A stretch of DNA of 33,594 nt from an uncultured Clostridia bacterium (GCA_947631445.1 CANRLN010000020.1:1-33594), one strand, 5' to 3'. Positions 16,428 through 24,725 are shown, counted from the stretch's first letter. Program-made: numbers and translations. Notes: generated by a model not told the origin, from the letters alone.

Positions 16428-17125
16428 GTTTTGTTAGTCTTAAAAACGTATGCAAAAGCTATAAAATGGGAGATGTTGTCATAAAGGCAGGCGACAATAT
16501 AAGTTTTGATATAGAAAAGGGCGAATTTTGCGTTATCGTTGGAGCAAGCGGAGCGGGTAAAACAACCGTTCTTAATATTTTGGGCGGAATGGATGGTTGT
16601 GACAGCGGAGAAATTATAGTGGACGGCAAGGATATTGCTAAATTTAACCGCAAACAAACCATTTCTTACAGACGATTTGATATAGGGTTTGTGTTTCAGT
16701 TTTACAATCTTATCAATAACCTTACTGCAAAGGAAAATGTTGAACTCGCCACCCAGCTTAGCAAACACGCAAACGACCCTGTGGAAATGCTTAAAAAAGT
16801 AGGTCTTGAAGATAGAATTGACAATTTCCCCAGCCAACTTTCGGGCGGTGAACAACAACGTGTTTCGATTGCAAGAGCGTTGGCAAAAAATCCTAAACTG
16901 CTTTTGTGCGATGAGCCGACAGGAGCTTTGGATTATAATACAGGAAAACAGATTTTTAAGCTTTTGCAGGATATGTGCCGAAAGGACGGAATGACTGTGG
17001 TTATTATAACCCATAATTCGGCGGTCGCTCCAATTGCCGACCATGTTATAACCATGAAAAGCGGTAGGGTTTTTGAGGAAAAATATAACAAAAGTCCCGA
17101 AGATATTGAAAATATTGAATGGTAA
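16424..17125 (+). CDS. ABC transporter ATP-binding protein (MacB/LolD type) without adjacent permease
   Basis: This is a nucleotide-binding subunit that would power a membrane exporter or mechanotransmission system. Its 233 residues carry Walker [10 protein letters not shown] (40-48), signature LSGGEQQR (139-146), Walker [13 protein letters not shown] (159-170) and the H-loop THN. The sequence type is the one that partners FtsX-like permeases. No permease gene lies on either side: pepF is upstream (4-nt overlap) and a flavodoxin/ferredoxin gene downstream, with a terminator between. The partner may be encoded elsewhere or lost. Confidence 0.93.
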   Translation: MSFVSLKNVCKSYKMGDVVIKAGDNISFDIEKGEFCVIVGASGAGKTTVLNILGGMDGCDSGEIIVDGKDIAKFNRKQTISYRRFDIGFVFQFYNLINNLTAKENVELATQLSKHANDPVEMLKKVGLEDRIDNFPSQLSGGEQQRVSIARALAKNPKLLLCDEPTGALDYNTGKQIFKLLQDMCRKDGMTVVIITHNSAVAPIADHVITMKSGRVFEEKYNKSPEDIENIEW

Positions 17126-17131
17126 AATCAA

Positions 17132-17166
17132 AAAAGAAAGGCAGTCTTTTGGGACTGTCTTCTTTT
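17132..17166 (+). terminator. terminator of pepF-ABC
   Basis: AAAGGCAGTC pairs with GACTGTCTT around a short T-rich loop, with AAAAG/CTTTT flanks and a small bulge. It follows the stop by about 7 nt. Confidence 0.8.
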
Positions 17167-17208
17167 AAAACGATTTATTGCATTTAATAATATATAAGGA
17201 GGATAAGA

Positions 17209-17967
17209 ATGGTTGGAGTTTACTTAAGCGGAACAGGAAACACAAAGCATTGTATTGAAAAATTTGCACAACTGCTTGATAAAAAAACCGAAACTATACC
17301 TTTGGAGGATAAAAGCGTTGTTGAGAAAATAAAAAACAATGATACGATAATATTAGCATATCCAATACAATATTCAAATCTGCCGTATATGGTAAGGGAT
17401 TTTATCAAATCCAATTCTTCTATTTGGAAAAACAAAAAGATAATTATTATTGTCACAATGGGAGCTTTCAGTGGTGACGGAGCAGGTTGTGCTGCAAGAC
17501 TGCTTAATGATTATGGAGCGGTTATACTTGGCGGACTGCATTTGCAAATGCCAGATTCGGTATGTGATGTTAAACTGCTAAAAAAATCCGTTGAGAAAAA
17601 TAAAGATATGGTAAAAAAAGCTGATAAAAAAATTAATATAACAGTTCAAAAAATAAAACAAGGAATTTACCCTAAAGATGGTTTGTCTTTTTTTTCTCAT
17701 ATTCTTGGATTATTTGGTCAGCGACTTTGGTTTTACAATAAAACTGTGGGATATACAAACAAACTTAAGATAAATCAAGATTGTGTAGGCTGTGGAATTT
17801 GTGCTTCTGCTTGTCCTATGGGTAATATATCCGTTAAAAACGGAAAAGCCTGTTCAGGCGACAAATGCACCATGTGTTATCGCTGTATCAGTAAATGTCC
17901 GAAACAAGCAATAACACTTATCGGCGACAAGGTTTATGAACAATGTAGTTTTGAAAAATATACTTAA
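17209..17967 (+). CDS. flavodoxin/ferredoxin fusion protein (EFR1-family type)
   Basis: The 252-residue protein is a predicted electron carrier. The N-terminal flavodoxin-like domain has the FMN phosphate loop LSGTGNTKH (6-14), AYPIQYSNLPYMVRDF, and TMGAFSGDGAG. The C-terminal domain has two [4Fe-4S] motifs: C192, C195, C198, C202 (CVGCGICASACP) and C220, C223, C226, C230 (CTMCYRCISKCP). The segment between (about 125-185) is basic and hydrophobic (FFSHILGLFGQRLWFYNKT) and may touch the membrane. A perfect AAGGAGG lies 6 nt from the ATG. It appears to be a single gene; the redox partner is unknown. Confidence 0.9.
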   Translation: MVGVYLSGTGNTKHCIEKFAQLLDKKTETIPLEDKSVVEKIKNNDTIILAYPIQYSNLPYMVRDFIKSNSSIWKNKKIIIIVTMGAFSGDGAGCAARLLNDYGAVILGGLHLQMPDSVCDVKLLKKSVEKNKDMVKKADKKINITVQKIKQGIYPKDGLSFFSHILGLFGQRLWFYNKTVGYTNKLKINQDCVGCGICASACPMGNISVKNGKACSGDKCTMCYRCISKCPKQAITLIGDKVYEQCSFEKYT

Positions 17968-18085
17968 TCTGAATTTTTCTATTATTTACATATACTATTT
18001 CTTATAATTTCCTTTAATATTTTGTTTGGTTTGAGATATAATATTAAGGCAAACCCGAAAAGTATAAAAAAAGGAGATTGTAAAA

Positions 18086-18274
18086 ATGAAAGGTATTACT
18101 ACTGAACAGGGCAGACAGACCCTTGAAAGATTTAAGATGGAAGCTGCAAACGAAGTTGGCGTAAACCTCAAGCAGGGTTACAACGGCGACCTCACCGCTC
18201 GTGAAGCTGGTGCCGTAGGCGGTCAGATGGTTAAGAAGATGATTGATTCTTACAAGACAGGCGGCAAGCAGTAA
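18086..18274 (+). CDS. alpha/beta-type small acid-soluble spore protein
   Basis: SASPs coat and protect DNA in the dormant spore and are cut by the GPR protease at germination. The 62-residue product carries the family core: RFKMEAANEVGVNLKQGYNG (15-34), DLTAREAGAVGGQMVKKMI. The expected GPR site falls in KMEAANEVG (between E and A). An AAAGGAG ribosome binding site precedes it. I could not find a convincing sigma-G promoter in the 118-nt gap upstream. The gene shows that the organism belongs to an endospore-forming lineage. Confidence 0.96.
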   Translation: MKGITTEQGRQTLERFKMEAANEVGVNLKQGYNGDLTAREAGAVGGQMVKKMIDSYKTGGKQ

Positions 18275-18300
18275 GCTTTAAACTTTCAAAATAAAATAAC

Positions 18301-18344
18301 AAATCCGCCTATGGGGAAATATCCCCGTAGGCGGATTTTATTGT
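18301..18344. terminator. bidirectional terminator between SASP and ABC permease genes
   Basis: AAATCCGCCTA pairs with TAGGCGGATTT, with an inner TGGGG/TCCCC stem. It is flanked by T-rich sequence on the right and A-rich sequence on the left, between two converging genes. Confidence 0.85.
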
Positions 18345-18358
18345 TTTTGATGTTTTTA

Positions 18359-21187
18359 TTATTCACTACGAAGTGCAATAACAGGGTCTTTTCTGGAGGC
18401 TTTTCCTGACGGGAGAAGTCCTGCCACAAAAGTAAGAACTACTGAGATAATTATAAGTATTATTGCACCAATCGGCGGAAGTATTGCCATGTTGGAAATG
18501 TCCACAAGATGTTTGATGATAATATTTATTGGAATTAAAAGCAATGCGGTTATACCTATTCCAAGACCGCCCGAAACAAGACCAATTATAAATGTTTCAG
18601 CATTAAACACTCTTGAAATATCCTTCTTAGATGCACCAATTGCACGGAGTATTCCGATTTCCTTTGTTCTTTCAAGAACAGAAATATAGGTTATAATTCC
18701 AATCATAATTGACGAAACTATAAGTGAAATTCCCACAAATGCAATGAGTATATAGCTTATTGCATTTATAATGGTTGTAACCGATGACATAAGCAGACCG
18801 ATATAGTCGGTATAGGTAAGTTGGTCGGCTTTTTTAGCATTGCTATTATAATCCTTTATAACATCACAAATTGATTCTTTTGCCTCAAAATCTTTCGGAT
18901 AGATAAGTATTGATGAGGGGGTGTCAATAGAGGCACAACCCATTTTAAGCAAATTTCCGTCATAGGTATTTTCGGAAGAAGGTTGCATTTCCTTTGCAAA
19001 AACATCTGCTATTTCTTCCTCGCTCATTCCCATGCCCTTCATCATTTCAATATAAGAATTTATTTCTTCAGCCTGCTTTTTATCAAGCGTTGAAATATAG
19101 CCTTGAATATCTTCAAATGTTAGATTTTCGGGAGAAAATTGCATTTCTTTTGTAAAAGTCATTGCTATTTCTTCATCTGTCATTCCTTGAGATTTCATCA
19201 TTTTGATATAAGAATTTATATCTCCTGCTGTTTTTTCATCAAGGGTGGCAACATAATCTGTAATATCTTTAAAAGTTGGGTTTTCAGGAAGATTTTTTGA
19301 AATATCTATAATTTGAGATTTATTATTATTATTATTATCAAATTTAAGTCCGGTGAAAACATCAATGTTTTTATTGTCTTTCTGCTGTTTTACAATATCG
19401 CTTTGGTTTACCTCTTCAACAAGTTTTTGCATAAGGTCGCTACGATATCCAACCGCAAGTGTATCATTATTTGCTCCAGTCGAATCTGCATTTGGGCGAA
19501 CAATTCCCACAACCTTAAGCTCTATTGCATCAGAAAGTTTGGTGATAACATAAGCTTCATTGTCGGACATATCCTGCCATGTGCCGTCATCATTCTGTTT
19601 GAAATAATCAGTGTTTACTATAAGTTTGAATTTAAGATTTAAAATATCCTCATAGCTGTAAGAACGGTCTGGAAGTTTTTTTAAGGTTTTGCCCTCAAGC
19701 TTTGCCTGTATCATATCAGTAAGTTCTGCAGTGTCAAGCACACCCAGCGAATAGAGGGTATAGTCCATAATTTCATTGTTTTCGTCCACCATTACAACCA
19801 GTTCATTATAATTTTCCGGCTTTCTTCCTGCCACAATTTCATATTGCGAATCAAACATTTCTTGGTTGTTGGGAATTTGTGTCCATACGTTATATTGGGA
19901 AGAAATCATTGTGTTTGAGGGGTCCATATAAGAATTTCCGCCGAATGTAAAGCCCAAGTCCTCCATAACTGTGCTGGGGTTTACCTTGACCAGTCCATTG
20001 GAAGTATCGCTTTTATAAATATTCATTATTGTAGAATAATTATACTGAATATCGTTTACATAAGGTTCTAATTTTTTGTCATTTTCAATATATTTCTTGA
20101 ATTCGGTAAGATTGTTTTCTTTAGTTCCATTCATCATGGTACTCATCATTCCCGCCATTGTGTTTTTGGTATAGATTTTATCCATATCATGGGTGGTTTC
20201 TTTATCATCGCCTCCGCCGCCCATTGCCTCAAATATAGCCGACATATCGCCGGTTGCTTGGTCAATCTGAAGTGGATAGGAAGAAAGTGTTTCCCTTTCA
20301 ATCTTGTTTATGTATTCCTGCACACCATTTGAAAGCGAAAGAATAAGAGCAATGCCGATTATACCAATTGAACCGGCAAAGGAGGTGAGAAAGGTTCTTG
20401 CTTTTTTGGTCATAAGGTTGTTAAGACTGAGATTAAGTGCCGTACCAAAAGACATATTTTTTTTCTTTTTATTGTCCTTTTTTATTTCGGATTCAGCTTC
20501 CGTGTCGGGAGTGTAAGGGTTGGTATCGCTTACAATATTTCCATCAAGCAGTCGTATAATTCTTGAGGAATATTTTTCGGCAAGTTCCGGATTGTGGGTT
20601 ACCATTATTATCAGCTTATCTTTGGAAATTTCTTTAAGAATTTCCATAATTGCAACCGAAGTTTCAGAATCTAAAGCACCCGTGGGTTCATCAGCAAGCA
20701 GAATATCCGGGTCGTTTACCAAAGCTCTTGCAATTGCCACACGTTGCATCTGTCCGCCTGACATTTGGTTTGGCTTTTTGTTAAGCTGGTTTCCAAGCCC
20801 AACCTTTTCAAGTGCCTGTTTTGCACGCTCTTTTCTTTCTGATTTGGAAACACCCGAAAGGGTAAGAGCAAGTTCAACATTGGCAAGCACCGTTTGGTGT
20901 GGAATAAGATTATAACTTTGAAAAACAAAGCCGATTGAATGGTTGCGATAAGTATCCCAATCCTTGTCTTTAAATTCTTTGGTGGATTTGCCGTTTATAA
21001 TAAGGTCACCGCTTGTGTAGCGGTCAAGTCCACCTACAATATTGAGCAGGGTGGTTTTTCCGCAGCCCGATTGACCAAGTATTGAAACAAATTCGTTTTC
21101 ACGAAAATCAACGCTGATTCCCTTTAGTGCATTGACCGTTTCGTCACCGGTTGTATAGTCTTTTATGATATTTTTAAGACTAAGCAT
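18359..21187 (-). CDS. ABC transporter, fused ATPase and FtsX-type permease
   Basis: The 942-residue protein joins an ATPase domain (about 1-225: Walker A GQSGCGKTT at 38-46, signature MSGGQMQR, Walker [12 protein letters not shown]) to a MacB-like permease. One membrane helix lies near 270-290, then a large extracellular region (about 300-790), then three helices with the FtsX signature (ERTKEIGILRAIGASKKDI) and the end GKASRKDPVIALRSE. Such proteins act in export of peptides or antibiotics, or in cell-envelope sensing; the substrate is unknown. Within the extracellular part, residues about 631-734 are two tandem copies of a 52-residue unit. Ribosome binding site AAAGGAGAG precedes the ATG. 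The upstream neighbour on the same strand is mazF, about 340 nt away, so it is probably transcribed alone. Confidence 0.93.
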   Translation of the reverse strand: MLSLKNIIKDYTTGDETVNALKGISVDFRENEFVSILGQSGCGKTTLLNIVGGLDRYTSGDLIINGKSTKEFKDKDWDTYRNHSIGFVFQSYNLIPHQTVLANVELALTLSGVSKSERKERAKQALEKVGLGNQLNKKPNQMSGGQMQRVAIARALVNDPDILLADEPTGALDSETSVAIMEILKEISKDKLIIMVTHNPELAEKYSSRIIRLLDGNIVSDTNPYTPDTEAESEIKKDNKKKKNMSFGTALNLSLNNLMTKKARTFLTSFAGSIGIIGIALILSLSNGVQEYINKIERETLSSYPLQIDQATGDMSAIFEAMGGGGDDKETTHDMDKIYTKNTMAGMMSTMMNGTKENNLTEFKKYIENDKKLEPYVNDIQYNYSTIMNIYKSDTSNGLVKVNPSTVMEDLGFTFGGNSYMDPSNTMISSQYNVWTQIPNNQEMFDSQYEIVAGRKPENYNELVVMVDENNEIMDYTLYSLGVLDTAELTDMIQAKLEGKTLKKLPDRSYSYEDILNLKFKLIVNTDYFKQNDDGTWQDMSDNEAYVITKLSDAIELKVVGIVRPNADSTGANNDTLAVGYRSDLMQKLVEEVNQSDIVKQQKDNKNIDVFTGLKFDNNNNNKSQIIDISKNLPENPTFKDITDYVATLDEKTAGDINSYIKMMKSQGMTDEEIAMTFTKEMQFSPENLTFEDIQGYISTLDKKQAEEINSYIEMMKGMGMSEEEIADVFAKEMQPSSENTYDGNLLKMGCASIDTPSSILIYPKDFEAKESICDVIKDYNSNAKKADQLTYTDYIGLLMSSVTTIINAISYILIAFVGISLIVSSIMIGIITYISVLERTKEIGILRAIGASKKDISRVFNAETFIIGLVSGGLGIGITALLLIPINIIIKHLVDISNMAILPPIGAIILIIISVVLTFVAGLLPSGKASRKDPVIALRSE
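18983..19294 (-). repeat. tandem 156-bp duplication inside the ABC permease gene
   Basis: Two units (18983-19138 and 19139-19294) each encode 52 residues with the shared pattern PEN-TF-DI--Y--TLD, INSYI-MMK--GM, EEIA--F-KEMQ. A partial third start (SSEN) follows. No frameshift results. Confidence 0.9.
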
Positions 21188-21295
21188 TTATACACTCTCC
21201 TTTATTCTTTTATGGCTTTATGCCGTTATAATATTATACTATGATAACACACCACAATGCTTAAAAAACATATAGGATTATAAAAGAAATTTTAG

Positions 21296-21463
21296 TTTAT
21301 TTTCAACGCTGACAGCGAGGAAACAATTGAAAAGTTCTTCAATAATACCGCAGATTATTCACCTTTGTGGAAGGCAATAATCAAAAGGTTATTTAAGATT
21401 TTTGACAAGTTTATATTATACTGTATAATAATTATAATATTCATTATATCATATGTTTTTTAA
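21296..21463 (+). pseudogene. short orphan coding remnant
   Basis: After an in-frame stop at 21293, a frame runs to TAA at 21461-21463 with codon use like a real gene and no plausible start. It reads FNADSEETIEKFFNNTADYS, then PLWKAIIKRLFKIFDKF and a hydrophobic tail ILYCIIIIIFIISYVF. It looks like the C-terminal end of a membrane protein whose beginning is gone. I do not recognise the family. A chance frame is possible but less likely, given the amphipathic pattern followed by a clean hydrophobic tail. Confidence 0.45.
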
Positions 21464-21486
21464 ATAAATGTGAACCTATGGTAAAT

Positions 21487-21523
21487 AAAAAAACATTTCC
21501 CTTAGCTTAAAACCAAGAGAAAT
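21487..21523 (-). terminator. terminator of mazF
   Basis: CATTTC and GAAATG arms (plus CTT/GAA after one mismatch) lie just past the mazF stop. On the minus strand they are followed by seven Ts. Confidence 0.65.
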
Positions 21524-21531
21524 GCAAAAAT

Positions 21532-21888
21532 TTAGAGTATTCCAAGGCTTATGGAAAGAGCGTTGTTTATCTGGTTCATTGCGGGACTGTCCAGTTCGCC
21601 CATTCGTTCTTTAAGACGTCTTTTGTCAAGAGTTCTAAGCTGTTCAAGCAGAACAACCGAATCTTTTGCAAGACCACATTCACAGGCATGAACAGGAATA
21701 TGAGTTGGAAGTGCGGTTTTGTCGGTTTTGCTGGTTATTGCGGCGGCTATAACTGTTGGGGAATGTTTGTTTCCAACATCGTTTTGTACAATAAGCACAG
21801 GTCTTGTTCCTCCTTGCTCTGAACCTACTACCGGACTTAAATCGGCATAATAAATTTCTCCTCGATGTACGGGTAACTGATTTGACAT
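21532..21888 (-). CDS. MazF/EndoA-type mRNA endoribonuclease toxin, no antitoxin beside it
   Basis: The 118-residue protein closely follows the Firmicutes EndoA pattern (RGEIYYADLSPVVGSEQGGTRPVLIVQNDVGNKHS, reported here in outline only). The residues matching the catalytic pair of B. subtilis EndoA are present: R29 (GGTRPVLIV) and T52 (AAAITSK), so the enzyme is probably active. A ribosome binding site (AAAGGAGAG) precedes the ATG. In Bacillus the antitoxin gene lies directly upstream; here the 426 nt upstream contain no open frame on this strand, and downstream is only the remnant. It would cut single-stranded mRNA at short specific sites, as the family does. Confidence 0.93.
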   Translation of the reverse strand: MSNQLPVHRGEIYYADLSPVVGSEQGGTRPVLIVQNDVGNKHSPTVIAAAITSKTDKTALPTHIPVHACECGLAKDSVVLLEQLRTLDKRRLKERMGELDSPAMNQINNALSISLGIL

Positions 21889-22112
21889 TATAAATCTCTC
21901 CTTTACTAGTATGTTAAAATATTTTTATACTTTAAGTATGTACAAATATTGCAGTTTTAAACGGATATTAAATTGAAATTAATGTAAAATTTTGTCTTAT
22001 TTTGTATATAGTTTATATTATGTATGAAAGATTAAATCATTGATTGGCAGAATGCACAAATATATCTTAAAAATTTTGGTTATGTTTATTGCATAAAGTT
22101 ATTAAAAAACTC

Positions 22113-22141
22113 TTTACAATTTTGCAAAAGTATGTTATAAT
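22113..22141 (+). promoter_or_regulatory. promoter of the dockerin protein gene
   Basis: TTTACA at 22113-22118, a 17-nt spacer ending TGT, then TATAAT at 22136-22141. It gives a leader of about 170 nt that includes the palindrome. Confidence 0.85.
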
Positions 22142-22185
22142 AAAATTATGAATATAGCAATACAATAAAATAATGCTTTTTTCGC

Positions 22186-22218
22186 TTGTATTTCCCCGCC
22201 TATGGCGGGGAAATACAA
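22186..22218. repeat. dispersed GC-core palindrome, best copy
   Basis: A perfect 15-bp inverted repeat (arm TTGTATTTCCCCGCC, 3-nt loop TAT). No proper T run follows, and it lies downstream of a promoter between two divergent genes, so a simple terminator role does not fit. Related copies: 1321, 4895, 11674, 28715, 30608. Confidence 0.85.
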
Positions 22219-22314
22219 TAAAAATTATTTTAAAAATTGCAAATAATTAATGTGATTGTTATAGTTTAAAAATAGCTTAAAAATATTTATATTTATAAAA
22301 AAGGAGAGAATAGC

Positions 22315-23382
22315 ATGAAAAATAGATATAAAAAATTATTGGCGGTTGCTTTAAGTGCTACAATATGTAGTTGTAGCATGACTTATGTTTATAGCAACGC
22401 TGCCGAACCTCCTGTCGATTCAATCGGAATGGGAACAACCTTTGCAGATTATTTTAATGTTAAAAAACTTGTGGACAACACTCAGCTTAAAACACATGGC
22501 GTTAAGGTCTACTATTCGGAAAATGCTGAAAGAAAGGCAGATGGTCTTACCAACAATAGGGTAATGTGGTTTTTGGATATAAACAAAACTATTGATAAAA
22601 CTAATGGAGTTTATGAAATACCTTCGGAATATTTTGCTATTGCCAGCTATGGTATAGGCGATGCAAGCAGTGCAAAGCTTAAAACTATTGTTTTTCAGAA
22701 AAATATAGAATTTCTTGAGGCAGGAGCTTTAACTCCAAATGAAAGCAATATTGAAAATATATATTTTTATAACCGTGATGTTGTTCTTGGAAGATATGCT
22801 ATTGGATTTAACACCCAAACCGAACAGGTTAGCGTTGAGGGTAGCACCAAAAAAATAACCGTTTTGCTTGACCCTCCCGATAATGCACCCTTTGCTAACC
22901 GATACAGTGTAATAAATGTTTATGGATACAGCAATTCAAAGGTGCAGGAATATTGCGAATATTATAATGAAAAATATCGTGACTTTATGCTTCAGATGAT
23001 GGAAGAAGACCCTGTCAAGGCTCAGTACACTTTAAATTCTGACGGCAATCCTGAAAAGTTTCATTTTGTTCCGATTGACCAGACACCTATTGTAAGCCAG
23101 CCGGATTCCTCCAGTTATTCTCAGACAAGTTCACAAAATAGTAGCATTTCTTCAAGTAGCACAATTGATTATAGCAATCATAAATTGGGCGACTTGGACG
23201 ACAGCGGAACGCTTACTCCAAACGATGCACTCCTTATCCTTAGATATGTGGTAGGCGATTTTGACCCATCAGAACAGGAAAAGTATAAGGTTGTTGGAGA
23301 TGCGGATAGGGACGGACAAATAACCCCAGCGGACGCTCTGCAGGTGCTTAAGGTTGTTGTTGGGTTAATTCCCTCACTATAA
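22315..23382 (+). CDS. secreted protein with C-terminal type I dockerin
   Basis: The 355-residue protein has a signal peptide (MKNRYKKLLAVALSATICSC start, cut near residue 30). The central region (about 35-255) resembles BspA-type leucine-rich repeat proteins (LKTIVFQKNIEFLEAGAL, then INVYGYSNSKVQEYCEYYNE), but a full repeat array is not evident. A serine-rich linker (about 262-284) leads to a dockerin of 66 residues (290-355). The dockerin has two calcium-binding segments, GDLDDSGTLTPNDALLILRY and GDADRDGQITPADALQVLKV. The dockerin should dock to a cohesin on a scaffold or the cell surface, as in ruminococcal cellulosomes or amylosomes. No catalytic domain is recognised. The ribosome binding site is AAGGAGAG. 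Confidence 0.9.
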   Translation: MKNRYKKLLAVALSATICSCSMTYVYSNAAEPPVDSIGMGTTFADYFNVKKLVDNTQLKTHGVKVYYSENAERKADGLTNNRVMWFLDINKTIDKTNGVYEIPSEYFAIASYGIGDASSAKLKTIVFQKNIEFLEAGALTPNESNIENIYFYNRDVVLGRYAIGFNTQTEQVSVEGSTKKITVLLDPPDNAPFANRYSVINVYGYSNSKVQEYCEYYNEKYRDFMLQMMEEDPVKAQYTLNSDGNPEKFHFVPIDQTPIVSQPDSSSYSQTSSQNSSISSSSTIDYSNHKLGDLDDSGTLTPNDALLILRYVVGDFDPSEQEKYKVVGDADRDGQITPADALQVLKVVVGLIPSL

Positions 23383-23407
23383 TAAATCAACAATTAAAAT
23401 CAAAATA

Positions 23408-23444
23408 AAAAAAGCGACCTACTTAGTTTGTAGGTCGCTTTTTT
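23408..23444. terminator. bidirectional terminator between dockerin gene and dnaJ
   Basis: A 15-bp stem (AAAAAAGCGACCTAC with its complement, 7-nt loop) gives a T run in both directions between converging genes. Confidence 0.95.
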
Positions 23445-23445
23445 A

Positions 23446-24627
23446 TTATTGCTTAAGATTGTTCAGAAAACTCTTTACCTTGTCAAAAAATGTTCCACGC
23501 TTTGAATAGCTGGTTTCGTCAATTGACGATTCAAATTTTCTAAGAAGGTCTTTTTGTTCTGTTGTAAGATTTTTGGGAACTTCCACATTTACCTTTACAT
23601 ATTGGTCGCCACGGCTGTTTCTGTTAAGGCGTTTTATACCCTTGCCAGAAAGTCTGAATCTTGTGCCGGTTTGTGTTCCCTCCGGAATATTGTATTTAAC
23701 CTTGCCGTCAATGGTTGGAACTTCAATTTCGCATCCAAGGGTTGCCTGAGCAAAGGTAATAGGAATTTCAATGTTTATATCCGAACCATTTCTTTCAAAT
23801 ATCGGGTCGGGGCGAACAATAATTTTGACATGAAGGTCGCCGTTTGTTCCGCCGTTTATGCCGGAATTTCCTCCGCCCGACACACGCAGAATCTGACCAT
23901 TGTCAATTCCTGCTGGAACGTCGATTTTCTGGGATATTGTAACCCCTTTTCTTCCTTTACCTCCGCAGCCTTTACAAGGAGTGTTAATCTGTTTGCCCTT
24001 GCCACCACATTTGCTACATACGCTCTGCTGAGAGATAACGCCGAATGCGGTTCTTCTTTGAACGTTTACAAAGCCTGTTCCGTGACATTCTGTACATGTG
24101 CTTGCGGTTGTTCCCGCTGCCGCACCACTTCCGTTACAGTCTGGGCAGGTTTGTTGCCTGTTTATATTAAGGCTTTTGGAAACACCCTTGCAAGCCTCAA
24201 TAAAATCAAGTGTTAGGTTAATTTGCAAGTCTTCGCCACGTTTTGGAGCATTGGGGTTTGCCGTTCTTGAACCGCCACCAAAGCCACCAAAACCACTGCT
24301 GAAACCGCCGAAACCGTTTGAACCGAAAATACTGTCAAATATATCTTCAAATCCGCCGAAACCGCCTGCTCCTGCACCGCCTGCTCCGAAATTGGGGTCA
24401 ACTCCGGCATGACCGAACTGGTCGTATCTTGCACGCTTATCAGCGTCCGAAAGAACTTCATAGGCTTCGTTTACCTCTTTAAATTTAGCTTCTGCTTCGG
24501 GATTGTCGGGATTAATGTCGGGGTGATATTTTCTTGCAAGTTTTCTAAACGCTTTTTTTATTTCATCCTCCGACGCTCCTTTTGGCACGCCGAGGACTTC
24601 ATAATAATCTCTTTTACTATTATCCAT
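23446..24627 (-). CDS. dnaJ: chaperone DnaJ (Hsp40)
   Basis: DnaJ delivers unfolded proteins to DnaK and stimulates its ATPase. The 393 residues contain the J domain with HPD ([19 protein letters not shown]), a G/F-rich stretch with [13 protein letters not shown], and the zinc-finger domain with four CxxCxGxG-type repeats ([32 protein letters not shown]). The C-terminal substrate domain is complete. An AAGGAGAG ribosome binding site precedes the ATG at 24627. It is last in hrcA-grpE-dnaK-dnaJ, and a bidirectional terminator follows. Confidence 0.98.
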   Translation of the reverse strand: MDNSKRDYYEVLGVPKGASEDEIKKAFRKLARKYHPDINPDNPEAEAKFKEVNEAYEVLSDADKRARYDQFGHAGVDPNFGAGGAGAGGFGGFEDIFDSIFGSNGFGGFSSGFGGFGGGSRTANPNAPKRGEDLQINLTLDFIEACKGVSKSLNINRQQTCPDCNGSGAAAGTTASTCTECHGTGFVNVQRRTAFGVISQQSVCSKCGGKGKQINTPCKGCGGKGRKGVTISQKIDVPAGIDNGQILRVSGGGNSGINGGTNGDLHVKIIVRPDPIFERNGSDINIEIPITFAQATLGCEIEVPTIDGKVKYNIPEGTQTGTRFRLSGKGIKRLNRNSRGDQYVKVNVEVPKNLTTEQKDLLRKFESSIDETSYSKRGTFFDKVKSFLNNLKQ

Positions 24628-24674
24628 ATATTATAACTCTCCTTAAAGGGCTTTTAAGTAAAACAACTAAAATT

Positions 24675-24715
24675 GGCAAAGCTCTCCGCCTTTTTTTCAA
24701 AGACGAAGAGTTGCC
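24675..24715 (-). other. hairpin between dnaK and dnaJ
   Basis: GGCAA-AG-CTCT pairs with AGAGTTGCC (2-nt bulge) around a long loop. On the minus strand the stem is followed by only a short AATTTT, so it could be a partial terminator or processing site lowering dnaJ relative to dnaK. Confidence 0.4.
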
Positions 24716-24725
24716 TGCAAATTAA

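Larger units (their letters stand above)
21889..22314. other. divergent mazF/dockerin gene intergenic region
   Basis: No gene is visible in 426 nt. The left 220 nt are featureless AT-rich sequence on both strands, with stops in all frames checked. The right part holds the dockerin gene promoter (22113-22141), a perfect palindrome (22186-22218) in its leader, and the ribosome binding site. Confidence 0.65.

Noticed and set aside
16409-17131. A 240-codon frame antisense to the ABC ATPase gene
   Set aside because: It mirrors the ATPase coding frame almost exactly, has no start signal and no recognisable domain.
17968-18085. Sigma-G promoter before the SASP gene
   Set aside because: GAATT and CATATACTA are present, but with a 13-nt spacer instead of about 17; not convincing.
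21202-21248. Palindromic TATAATATTATA upstream of the ABC permease as an operator
   Set aside because: It overlaps a possible -10, but AT palindromes are common here and no -35 or known operator sequence is recognisable.
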